From the NCBI GenBank assembly GCA_003164785.1, contig PLUE01000069.1, forward strand, positions 62,001-126,000: DNA of 64,000 nt, in the 5' to 3' direction. Origin of the DNA: Gammaproteobacteria bacterium. Its GTDB lineage: Bacteria > Pseudomonadota > Gammaproteobacteria > Steroidobacterales > Steroidobacteraceae. Of this stretch, positions 43,613-50,959 are shown one piece after another. Position numbers and translations under genes: made by a program. Under the pieces are notes generated by a model. It ran no database searches. It had not been told where the DNA came from and saw nothing but the letters and a program-made list of their open reading frames with translations. Position 1 is the stretch's first letter. Each line of letters opens with the position of its first letter.

Positions 43613-44359
43613 TCAGGCGACGCCCGCCGTCAGGTGGTCGGCGAGCTGGTCGGCGCCGCCGATGAGCTTGCCCTCCATGAAAATCTGCGGCACGGTCGCG
43701 GCGCCCGACGCCGCCTTGACGCCCTGCATCGACAGTTCATCGCCGAGGTGCACGACGTCGAAGGTGATGCCGCTGCGGGTCAGCAGCTCCTTCGCGCGAG
43801 CGCAATGCGGACAGCCATGGCGCGCCATCATGAACGCCGAGCCCTTGCTCTTCTGGTTGGGCCTGAGGTAATGCCACATGGTATCGGCGTCCGAGACTTC
43901 GAACGGGTCGCCGGCGACATCGGGCTCGATGAACATGGTTTCGATCCTGCCGTCGTCGACCAGCATCGAGTATCGCCAGGAACGGGTGCCGAGGGACGCA
44001 TCGCGGTGATCGATGGACATGCCCATCGCGGCGGTGAATTCGGCATAGGGGTCGGCGATGAAGCGCACACCTTCGGCCTTTTCGGCGCGCTGCCATGCCT
44101 CCATCACGAAGGGATCATTGACCGACAGGCAGATCACATCATCGATCCCGGCGCTCTTGAAGTCCTGCAGGCGCGCCACATAACCGGGAACGTGAGCGGT
44201 GCTGCAGGTGGGCGTAAAGGCGCCCGGCAACGCGAACAGAATGACGCGGCGGCCGTCGAATAAATCGGCGCTGGACAGCTGCTGAACGTTGCCGTCTCGT
44301 AGTTCCGCCAAGCTGACGGCCGGAACCGGTGAACCCGTTCGTGATGTTCGATTGCTCAT
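43613..44359 (-). CDS. peroxiredoxin-glutaredoxin hybrid
   Basis: A 248-residue fusion. The first 165 residues are a Prx5-type peroxiredoxin (ALPGAFTPTCSTAHVPGY, peroxidatic Cys near 55). The last 75 are a glutaredoxin with a CPHC active site (MARHGCPHCARAKELL) and TVPQIFMEGKLIGGADQL. Known hybrids from Haemophilus and Chromatium reduce peroxides with glutathione or glutathione amide in one polypeptide. It is separate from the stand-alone peroxiredoxin at 21901. Convergent with the EAL gene and 24 bp from ribA on the same strand. Confidence 0.95.
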   Translation of the reverse strand: MSNRTSRTGSPVPAVSLAELRDGNVQQLSSADLFDGRRVILFALPGAFTPTCSTAHVPGYVARLQDFKSAGIDDVICLSVNDPFVMEAWQRAEKAEGVRFIADPYAEFTAAMGMSIDHRDASLGTRSWRYSMLVDDGRIETMFIEPDVAGDPFEVSDADTMWHYLRPNQKSKGSAFMMARHGCPHCARAKELLTRSGITFDVVHLGDELSMQGVKAASGAATVPQIFMEGKLIGGADQLADHLTAGVA

Positions 44360-44383
44360 GATGTCCTCTCGCTGAAGATCGAA

Positions 44384-45001
44384 TTAGAGGTCGGGGAACA
44401 GGTGGCCGAACTTCAGCATCTTGGTGCGCAGGTAACGTTCGTTGTCATCGGTGACCCCGATCACCGGGATTCTCTCGACCACGGGAAAACCGGCCTTCTC
44501 CGCGGCGCTAATTTTGCCGGGGTTGTTCGTCATCAGGCGCAGCTCGCGCACGCCAAGATCGTCGAGGATGGAAAACGCCGCCGTGTAATCCCGGGCATCG
44601 ACCGGCAGCCGTAATTCGCTGTTGGCGCTCGACGTGTCGCTGCCGGTGTCCTGCAGCGCATAGGCGCGCAGCTTGTTGATGAGTCCGATGCCGCGACCCT
44701 CATGACCTCGCAGATAGACGACGACACCGCTGCCCGCGGCGGCGATGGCCTCGAGCGCGAGGTCGAGCTGCGCGCGGCAATCGCAGCGCAGTGAGCCAAA
44801 GGCCTCGCCGGTCAGGCACTCGGAGTGTATGCGGACCAGCGTCGGATTCTCGACGGGCAGGGTGCCCTTTACCAGCGCCACATGCTCGACGCCGCTCTGG
44901 GTCTCTCGATAACCATAGATCGAAAAAGTGCCAAAACGGGTCGGCAGCTCGGTGACCACGACCCGTTGGATGGTCGGCCCCAATTTCTTTGCAGTTTCCA
45001 A
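44384..45001 (-). CDS. ribA: GTP cyclohydrolase II
   Basis: A 205-residue zinc enzyme that opens GTP to the first pyrimidine of riboflavin synthesis. The Cys zinc ligands are in CLTGEAFGSLRCDCRAQL near residues 55-70. VVYLRGHEGRGIGLINKLRAYALQDTG gives the catalytic region, with GHEGRGIG where many enzymes have QEGRGIG. The start is TTG at 45001, supported by GGAGGG with a 5-nt spacer. No ribB domain is fused. ribH with its FMN riboswitch is 12 kb away, so riboflavin genes are scattered. Confidence 0.93.
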   Translation of the reverse strand: METAKKLGPTIQRVVVTELPTRFGTFSIYGYRETQSGVEHVALVKGTLPVENPTLVRIHSECLTGEAFGSLRCDCRAQLDLALEAIAAAGSGVVVYLRGHEGRGIGLINKLRAYALQDTGSDTSSANSELRLPVDARDYTAAFSILDDLGVRELRLMTNNPGKISAAEKAGFPVVERIPVIGVTDDNERYLRTKMLKFGHLFPDL

Positions 45002-45179
45002 AAGTACCCTCCGGGCTTGATCGGGCGCCGATTGTACCAGCGCCTCACGAACGCCATTATAAGCCCGATGCGCACGGTTAACGTGCCCGAATCCGCGCGC
45101 CGCGCACCGCCCGAGTGCGCGGGGCCCCGCGGCCCCGATTTATGCTTGCGCGGCCGCTGTTTTCATTGAAATATGCGCA

Positions 45180-46172
45180 ATGCTCAAACTGGCGGTCCGA
45201 TTTCTGTGTCTGGCGGGCGTTCTCGCCGGGGTCCCCCTACCCCTGGCGGCGGCGGCGGCCACCCCGGTGAATCTGGGGGTCGTCACGTGGATCGGGTATG
45301 GACCGATCTATTGCGCGGCCGCGAACGGCTCCTACCAGAAGTACGGCCTGGACGTGAAGCTGGTCAATTTCAGCGACAACTCCGTGATGCCCGGCGCGCT
45401 GCAGAGCGGCCAGATCGATGCGACCACCCTCACCTACGATCAAGTGATCGCCTCCAACGCCCGCGGCTGGAAGCTCAAGGTCGTCATGCCCGTCGATTAC
45501 TCCATGGGCGGAGATGCCATTCTCGCGAGCACCAAGATTCAGGCGGTCAAGGACTTGAAGGGCCGCAAAGTGGCCTTTATGGCCGCCTCGCCATCGGATT
45601 TCCTGTTGGGTTATGCACTGGCGCGGGACGGCCTGTCGGAAAAGGACGTGCAGGCGGTGAACACGACGCCGGAGGGCGTGGTCGGGATCATGGCGGGCGG
45701 CTCGACCGACGCCGGCGTCAGCTACGAGCCGAACGTGTCGGTGATCGTGAAATCCGGCGGAGGCAAGCGGTTCCACGTGTTGATGTCCTCGCGCGAGGCC
45801 CGCGGCATGATCACCGATGTGATGGTTCTGAAGGACAGCGTGATCGCGAAGAACCCGAAGTTGGTCGACGGATTGATCCGCGGCACGCTGGAGGGTCTGG
45901 CCTTCATGCAGGCTCAACCCGCGGCGGCGGCGGCGATCATCGCCAAGACGCTCGATATCAGTCCGTCCGACGTCCGGGACCAGCTTGCGAACATCGAGAA
46001 CCCCTCGCTGGCGAACCTCGGCGACGTGTTCAAGCCGGGCGCATTGCCGTCGTTTTATGCCAGCGGCAAGATCATCAGCGACATCCTGAAGCGCGAGGGA
46101 CAGATCGACGCAGCGCCGCCGATCGAGTCCACTTACGACGCACGCTTCGTCAACGCTCTGCAGGCGCATTAG
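45180..46172 (+). CDS. ABC transporter substrate-binding protein, nitrate/taurine/THI5 type
   Basis: A 330-residue secreted protein. The N-terminus is a signal peptide (FLCLAGVLAGVPLPLAAAAA). The mature part is an NMT1/THI5-like periplasmic domain: GVVTWIGYGPIYCAAANGSYQKYGLDV, LQSGQIDATTLTYDQVIA and DLKGRKVAFMAASPSDFLLGYAL. It would capture a small organosulfur, nitrate, pyrimidine or similar ligand for the permease and ATPase encoded downstream. Unusually, a fatty acid desaturase gene lies between it and the permease. The ligand cannot be named. Confidence 0.88.
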   Translation: MLKLAVRFLCLAGVLAGVPLPLAAAAATPVNLGVVTWIGYGPIYCAAANGSYQKYGLDVKLVNFSDNSVMPGALQSGQIDATTLTYDQVIASNARGWKLKVVMPVDYSMGGDAILASTKIQAVKDLKGRKVAFMAASPSDFLLGYALARDGLSEKDVQAVNTTPEGVVGIMAGGSTDAGVSYEPNVSVIVKSGGGKRFHVLMSSREARGMITDVMVLKDSVIAKNPKLVDGLIRGTLEGLAFMQAQPAAAAAIIAKTLDISPSDVRDQLANIENPSLANLGDVFKPGALPSFYASGKIISDILKREGQIDAAPPIESTYDARFVNALQAH

Positions 46173-46181
46173 CGAGGGGTC

Positions 46182-47186
46182 ATGAAGGCTACGTTGCTAC
46201 GGATGCTGCGGGGATGGCCGACTTTTCTGATCGTTGCCTATACATTGCTCGGCTGGCCGCTCGGCATCTGGCTGTTGACGCGGCCCGATGCGTGGCTGAA
46301 TGCGTTGGGCGTGCTGCTCTCTGCCCATACCCTGATCTATTCCGCCTATTTGATTCACGATTGCGCCCATCACGCGATTTTCTCCACCCGCTCCGCCAAC
46401 GACCGCCTTGGAATTCTCATGAGCTGGATCAACGGCGCCTGTCTGGCGAATTATGCGCGCCTGAAGAAGAAGCACCTGCGCCATCACTCCGATCGTCTCG
46501 ACGTCGTGACCTTCGATTATCGGGCCGCGCTCAACAGGTTGCCGGCCTCGATGCGGCGCGGCGTGCTGGCCCTCGAGTGGTCGTATGTGCCGGTGGTCGA
46601 GCTGCTGATGCGCGGCATGATCGTGGCCGCACCGTTCAGATTCGGCACGGTCGCCGACCGCATTCGAGTCGTATCGTTGCTGGCGGTGCGGGCGGCATTT
46701 TTCGCGGCACTGGCCTTCATCTCCGTCAAGGCGCTGCTGTTGTATGCGCTGTCCTACGTGATATTTCTGACGGTGCTGCGCTTCATGGACGCGTTTCAAC
46801 ACACCTACGAGGTCTTTGCCTCGCGCTCGCTGGAGGCGGCGGCACCCGATCCGCGCCGTGACCTGCGTTACGAGTACGAGAACACCTATTCGAACCTCAT
46901 CACCGAGCGCTGGGGTTGGCTGAACCTGCTGGTGCTGAACTTTCCCTACCACAACGCGCATCACGTGAGGCCGAGCGCGCCGTGGCATCGCCTGCCGGCT
47001 CTGCATCGAACGTTGTATGCCGAGCGGGACCCACAGGTGATCACCTGCCGTCAGTTGCTGTCCAGCTACCATCGGCACCGCGTCGCACGCATCCTCGCGG
47101 AGGATTACGGCACGGTGGCGGCCAGCGGCGACCGCGTCGGCGGCTTCCTGGGTGCGGTCGGCGTCTCGTTCCTGACGGCCGTTTGA
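46182..47186 (+). CDS. membrane fatty acid desaturase family protein
   Basis: A 334-residue integral membrane di-iron enzyme. Three histidine boxes are seen: HDCAHHAIF (about residue 63), LRHHSD (about 100) and YHNAHHV (about 255), in the pattern of acyl desaturases and hydroxylases. Four or more hydrophobic helices surround them. It starts 9 bp after the substrate-binding gene and ends just before (or overlapping) the permease gene, so it is in the transporter operon. It may modify lipids or an imported aliphatic compound; the link to transport is inference. Confidence 0.85.
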   Translation: MKATLLRMLRGWPTFLIVAYTLLGWPLGIWLLTRPDAWLNALGVLLSAHTLIYSAYLIHDCAHHAIFSTRSANDRLGILMSWINGACLANYARLKKKHLRHHSDRLDVVTFDYRAALNRLPASMRRGVLALEWSYVPVVELLMRGMIVAAPFRFGTVADRIRVVSLLAVRAAFFAALAFISVKALLLYALSYVIFLTVLRFMDAFQHTYEVFASRSLEAAAPDPRRDLRYEYENTYSNLITERWGWLNLLVLNFPYHNAHHVRPSAPWHRLPALHRTLYAERDPQVITCRQLLSSYHRHRVARILAEDYGTVAASGDRVGGFLGAVGVSFLTAV

Positions 47187-47212
47187 GCGCCGGCCAAGGC
47201 ACCGACGACTCC

Positions 47213-47998
47213 ATGTGGACGATCCGCGGCCCTCTCGACCGACGGCTCTATGGCGCGATCGCCGTGGGGAGCTTCGCGCTGTGGCTGCTCGTATGGTGGG
47301 CGGTCGCGGCGCTGCAGATCGTCGATCCGTTGTTCCTGCCCGGTCCGGGTGCGGTGCTGCGGCGGTTCGTGACCTGGTGGCGCGACGGCGACCTGCTGCA
47401 GGACGCGCGCATCAGCGTGTTTCGGGTCATGGCGGGATTCCTGGCGTCCGCGGCGTTGGCGCTGCCGCTTGGCCTCGCCATCGGCGCCTATCGGCCGGTG
47501 CGCGCCTTTTTCGAGCCGCTGCTGGAGTTCTCCCGCTATCTGCCGGCGGTGGCATTCGTCCCCGTGGTGCTGCTCTGGGCGGGTATCGGCGAAGCCTCGA
47601 AGATCACCGTGATCTGGATCGGCACTTTTTTTCAAATGGTGCTGATGCTGTCCGAGGATGTGGCGCGCGTCCCCGTGCCGCAGGTCGATGCGGCGCGCAC
47701 GCTGGGTGCGACGGGTCCCGAGGTCGTGGCACTCGTGTTGCTTCGCTCCGCCTTGCCCGCGATGTTCGACACGCTTCGCATCACCTTGGGCTGGGCCTGG
47801 ACCTATCTGGTGGTGGCGGAAATGGTCGCCGCGGACAGCGGACTTGGCTACGCGATACTCAAAGCCCAGAGGTTTCTGCAGACCGACCGAATATTCGTCG
47901 GGATCATCGTCATTGGACTGATCGGTCTCGCCACCGATCAGGCGCTGCGCTGGTGCCACCGGCGTTTGTTCCCCTGGGCCGGCGTGCGCGCGACGTGA
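47213..47998 (+). CDS. ABC transporter permease, SsuC/TauC type
   Basis: A 261-residue permease with five to six membrane helices. RVMAGFLASAALALPLGLAIGAYRPVRAFFEPLLEF and the docking loop DAARTLGATGPEVVALVLLRSALPAMFDTLRITLG are typical. The start at 47213 (MWTIRGPLDRR) is chosen; an in-frame TTG at 47183, overlapping the desaturase stop as TTGA, would add ten residues and is possible. The GTGA overlap with the ATPase gene confirms co-translation. Confidence 0.92.
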   Translation: MWTIRGPLDRRLYGAIAVGSFALWLLVWWAVAALQIVDPLFLPGPGAVLRRFVTWWRDGDLLQDARISVFRVMAGFLASAALALPLGLAIGAYRPVRAFFEPLLEFSRYLPAVAFVPVVLLWAGIGEASKITVIWIGTFFQMVLMLSEDVARVPVPQVDAARTLGATGPEVVALVLLRSALPAMFDTLRITLGWAWTYLVVAEMVAADSGLGYAILKAQRFLQTDRIFVGIIVIGLIGLATDQALRWCHRRLFPWAGVRAT

Positions 47999-48849
47999 GA
48001 CTGCCGGATGAGCGACTCGAGGTGCGGGCGGTGGGCAAGTATTTCCACACGCCGGATGGATCCTTTGAAGCGTTGCACGACATCTCGTTCGGCGCGGCGG
48101 CGGGCGAGTTCGTCGCCATCGTCGGCGCGTCCGGCTGCGGCAAGTCGACCTTGCTGCGGATCATCGCCGGGTTGGAATCGCTGTCGAGCGGCGCCGTGTT
48201 GGTCGATCAGCGGGCGATCGCGGGCCCGGATCGCGATCGAGCGATGGTTTTCCAGGATTACAGTTTGTACCCCTGGCTCACGGTGTTGGGCAACATCCGC
48301 TTCAGTCAACGGCTGAGGGCGAACGGCCGGGATCGTCGGGGAGCCGATGCGGGCGGAGCGGCGGAGCGCTCGCTGCTGCTGCTCGAACTGATGGGGCTGC
48401 AGCGGGTGCGCGATGCCTATCCCAACGAATTGTCGGGCGGCATGCGGCAGCGCGTCGCGATCGCGCGTGCGTTGCTGAACCAGCCGGAACTGCTGCTGAT
48501 GGACGAGCCCTTCGGCGCGCTCGACGCCCAGACGCGGGAAGTGATGCACGACCTCATCCTGCACATCGTGGCCTTCGAGAGACGGACCATCGTGTTCGTG
48601 ACGCACGACGTGGAGGAGGCGGTGTACCTCGCCGATCGGGTGATCGTGCTCGCGCCCGGTCCGGGCCATGTCGATTCGATCTGGGCCACGGAGCTGCCGC
48701 CGGCCGCGGAGCGCACCCAGGAGATGAAGCGGGCGCCGGAGTTTCTCGTTATCGAGCGACGCATCCTGGACCGGATTCGGGCCACGTCGGGGGTGCAAAA
48801 GGACCTGGACGCGCTGCACCGCCTGACCCGGGGCAGCACGGCCGCGTAA
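47995..48849 (+). CDS. ABC transporter ATP-binding protein, SsuB/TauB type
   Basis: A 284-residue ATPase. Walker A is GASGCGKSTLLRIIAG near residue 43, signature LSGGMRQRVAIARAL near 145, Walker B LLLMDEPFGALDAQTR near 165, and the switch histidine in VTHDVEEAVYLADR. The start GTG at 47995 overlaps the permease stop (GTGA). It has a short Gly/Arg-rich insertion (NGRDRRGADAGGAAER) between Q-loop and signature. The gene ends in a strong hairpin terminator. Confidence 0.93.
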   Translation: MRLPDERLEVRAVGKYFHTPDGSFEALHDISFGAAAGEFVAIVGASGCGKSTLLRIIAGLESLSSGAVLVDQRAIAGPDRDRAMVFQDYSLYPWLTVLGNIRFSQRLRANGRDRRGADAGGAAERSLLLLELMGLQRVRDAYPNELSGGMRQRVAIARALLNQPELLLMDEPFGALDAQTREVMHDLILHIVAFERRTIVFVTHDVEEAVYLADRVIVLAPGPGHVDSIWATELPPAAERTQEMKRAPEFLVIERRILDRIRATSGVQKDLDALHRLTRGSTAA

Positions 48850-48888
48850 AGGCGCGCAAGCTCAGTCGAATTTGAGCTGCGCGCCTTT
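48848..48888. terminator. bidirectional hairpin terminator after the ABC operon
   Basis: AAAGGCGCGC-A-AGCTCA and TGAGCT-GCGCGCCTTT make a 16-bp stem with one bulge around AGTCGAATT. It begins in the stop codon of the ATPase gene and ends in TTT on the plus strand. On the minus strand it also overlaps the end of a possible remnant frame. Confidence 0.8.
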
Positions 48889-49000
48889 CAATCGCTGCGC
48901 GGTGATCTCTTCCAGGTCGAGATCGGCTTCCAGCGCCTGCCGTGCCGTCCAAATCCTACGAGCGTTGGTGCCAAACACGCCTGGCGTGGGTATTACCCGC
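48862..49000 (-). pseudogene. possible C-terminal gene remnant
   Basis: A minus-strand frame ends RIWTARQALEADLDLEEITAQRLKGAQLKFD with a stop at 48862 next to a hairpin terminator. The end reads like a natural helical C-terminus, but no start, ribosome-binding site or upstream domain is visible before treZ. I do not recognise the family. It may be a decayed gene or chance. Confidence 0.25.
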
Positions 49001-49096
49001 AACGTACGGTGTGGGCTCCAAGTTTGGGGCGCCCGGTCGAGACCTGTGACTGTAGAAGTGTGGTGACGCTGCTCGAGCAATCACACGGAGCCACCC

Positions 49097-50959
49097 ATGG
49101 CGGAACGAAACAGTAACTCACGTACTCATTACATGCCGCAGGGTGCCGAGGTCCAAGCCGATGGCGTGCGCTTTCGGCTCTGGGCACCGGGTTGTGCCGA
49201 GATTCGCCTGGAGCACCGAGCCGTCGCGGGCGCGGCCGGAACGTCAACCGCCGAGACCGTGCTCATGAAGTCCACCGGCGAAGGCTGGCATGAATTGACG
49301 GTCGCGTCCGCGGGCGCGGGCACCCGCTACCAATACGTGCTGCCCGACGGATTGCACGTGCCCGATCCAGCCTCGCGCTTTCAGCCCGAGGACGTGCATG
49401 GTGCGAGCGAAGTCATCGATCCCGCCGCGCATGTCTGGCAGGACGCCGAATGGGTCACACGCCCCTGGCACGAGGCGGTGGTCTACGAAATGCACATCGG
49501 CACTTTCACCGCGGCGGGCACCTTTCGTGCGGCCATCGAGAAGCTCGATCATCTCGTGAAGTTGGGCGTGAGCTGCATCGAGGTCATGCCGGTCGCGGAT
49601 TTTCCGGGTTCGCGGAATTGGGGCTACGACGGTGTGCTCCTGTATGCACCGGATTCGTCATACGGGCGTCCGGAGGACTTCAAGGCGCTGATCGACGCCG
49701 CGCACGCGCGCGGGCTCATGGTGATGCTCGACGTGGTCTACAACCACTTCGGGCCGGACGGCAACTATCTGCCGGTGTACGCGCCCGCGTTCTTCACGGA
49801 GCGGCACCACACGCCGTGGGGCGCCGCCGTCAATTACGATGGTGCGCACAGCAAGCCGGTGCGCGAGTTCATCATTCACAACGCCCTCTACTGGATCGAT
49901 GAATTCAACCTCGACGGTCTGCGTTTGGACGCCATTCACGCCATTCTCGATGACGGCGCCAACCATCTGCTCGATGAACTCGCGGACCGCGTGCGTGCCG
50001 CACGGCGCGCCGGCGGGGGCGGCCCCGTGCATCTGGTGCTGGAGAACGAAGAGAATCAGGCGCGTCGCTTGAGGCGCGGCAAGGACGGTGCCCCGTTGCA
50101 TTACACGGCGCAATGGAACGACGACGTTCATCACGTACTGCACGTGGCGGCGACGGGCGAGGACACGGGTTATTACGTCGAGTATCTGGGGGATACGGAC
50201 AAGCTTGGCCGCGCGCTGGCTGAGGGTTTCGCGTTTCAGGGCGAGATGATGGAGTTTCGCGGCGAGCCGCGCGGCGAGCCCAGCGACATGCTGCCGCCGA
50301 CGGCCTTCATCGCCTTCATTCAGAATCACGACCAGGTGGGCAATCGCGCATTCGGCGACCGGCTCACCCAGATCGCGCCGCCGGAGGCGGTGCGCGCCAT
50401 CGCGGCGGTCTATCTGCTGCTGCCGCAGGTGCCAATGCTGTTCATGGGGGAGGAGTGGGCTGCCGCGCAACCGTTTCTGTTTTTTTGTGACTTCGACGGC
50501 GAACTCGCCGAGGCGGTGCGCAAGGGCCGCCGCGCGGAGTTCGCGAAGTTCCCTGAATTCCAGGATGAGGCGATGCGCGAGCGCATTCCCGATCCGCAGG
50601 CCGAGGCCACGTTCGCGTCCTCCAAGCTGGGGTGGGGTGACATCGAGAAACCGCACCACGCCGCGTGGCTCGACTTCTATACCCGCGTGCTCTCGGTCCG
50701 GCGGGAAGCATTGATCCCCGCGCTGCTGATCGAGGGCGCCCGGGGTGGCCGGTATTCAGTGTTGGGCGACGGCGCAGTGATGGTGACGTGGGAATTGAAG
50801 CGTGGTCAGGTGCTCACCCTGGACGCCAACCTGTCCGGTCGAACGGCGAGCGGCTTCGCGCCCGCCGCGGGGCGCGTGTTGTGGCAGGAGGGACAGCTGG
50901 TCGACGGCGCGGCCTACGGCGTAGCCGGGCCCTGGTTCGTGCGGTGGTCGATCGCATGA
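49097..50959 (+). CDS. treZ: malto-oligosyltrehalose trehalohydrolase
   Basis: A 620-residue GH13 enzyme that releases trehalose from maltooligosyl-trehalose. An N-terminal carbohydrate-binding-like beta domain (VRFRLWAPGCAEIRL) precedes the TIM barrel: YDGVLLYAPDSSYG, LDVVYNHFGPDGNYL, the nucleophile in FNLDGLRLDAIHAI, the acid in LVLENEENQAR and IQNHDQVGNRAFG. FMGEEWAAAQPFLFFCDFDGELAEAV is typical of TreZ. GGAG lies 7 nt before the ATG. It overlaps malQ (ATGA). Its usual partner treY is absent from the window. Confidence 0.94.
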   Translation: MAERNSNSRTHYMPQGAEVQADGVRFRLWAPGCAEIRLEHRAVAGAAGTSTAETVLMKSTGEGWHELTVASAGAGTRYQYVLPDGLHVPDPASRFQPEDVHGASEVIDPAAHVWQDAEWVTRPWHEAVVYEMHIGTFTAAGTFRAAIEKLDHLVKLGVSCIEVMPVADFPGSRNWGYDGVLLYAPDSSYGRPEDFKALIDAAHARGLMVMLDVVYNHFGPDGNYLPVYAPAFFTERHHTPWGAAVNYDGAHSKPVREFIIHNALYWIDEFNLDGLRLDAIHAILDDGANHLLDELADRVRAARRAGGGGPVHLVLENEENQARRLRRGKDGAPLHYTAQWNDDVHHVLHVAATGEDTGYYVEYLGDTDKLGRALAEGFAFQGEMMEFRGEPRGEPSDMLPPTAFIAFIQNHDQVGNRAFGDRLTQIAPPEAVRAIAAVYLLLPQVPMLFMGEEWAAAQPFLFFCDFDGELAEAVRKGRRAEFAKFPEFQDEAMRERIPDPQAEATFASSKLGWGDIEKPHHAAWLDFYTRVLSVRREALIPALLIEGARGGRYSVLGDGAVMVTWELKRGQVLTLDANLSGRTASGFAPAAGRVLWQEGQLVDGAAYGVAGPWFVRWSIA

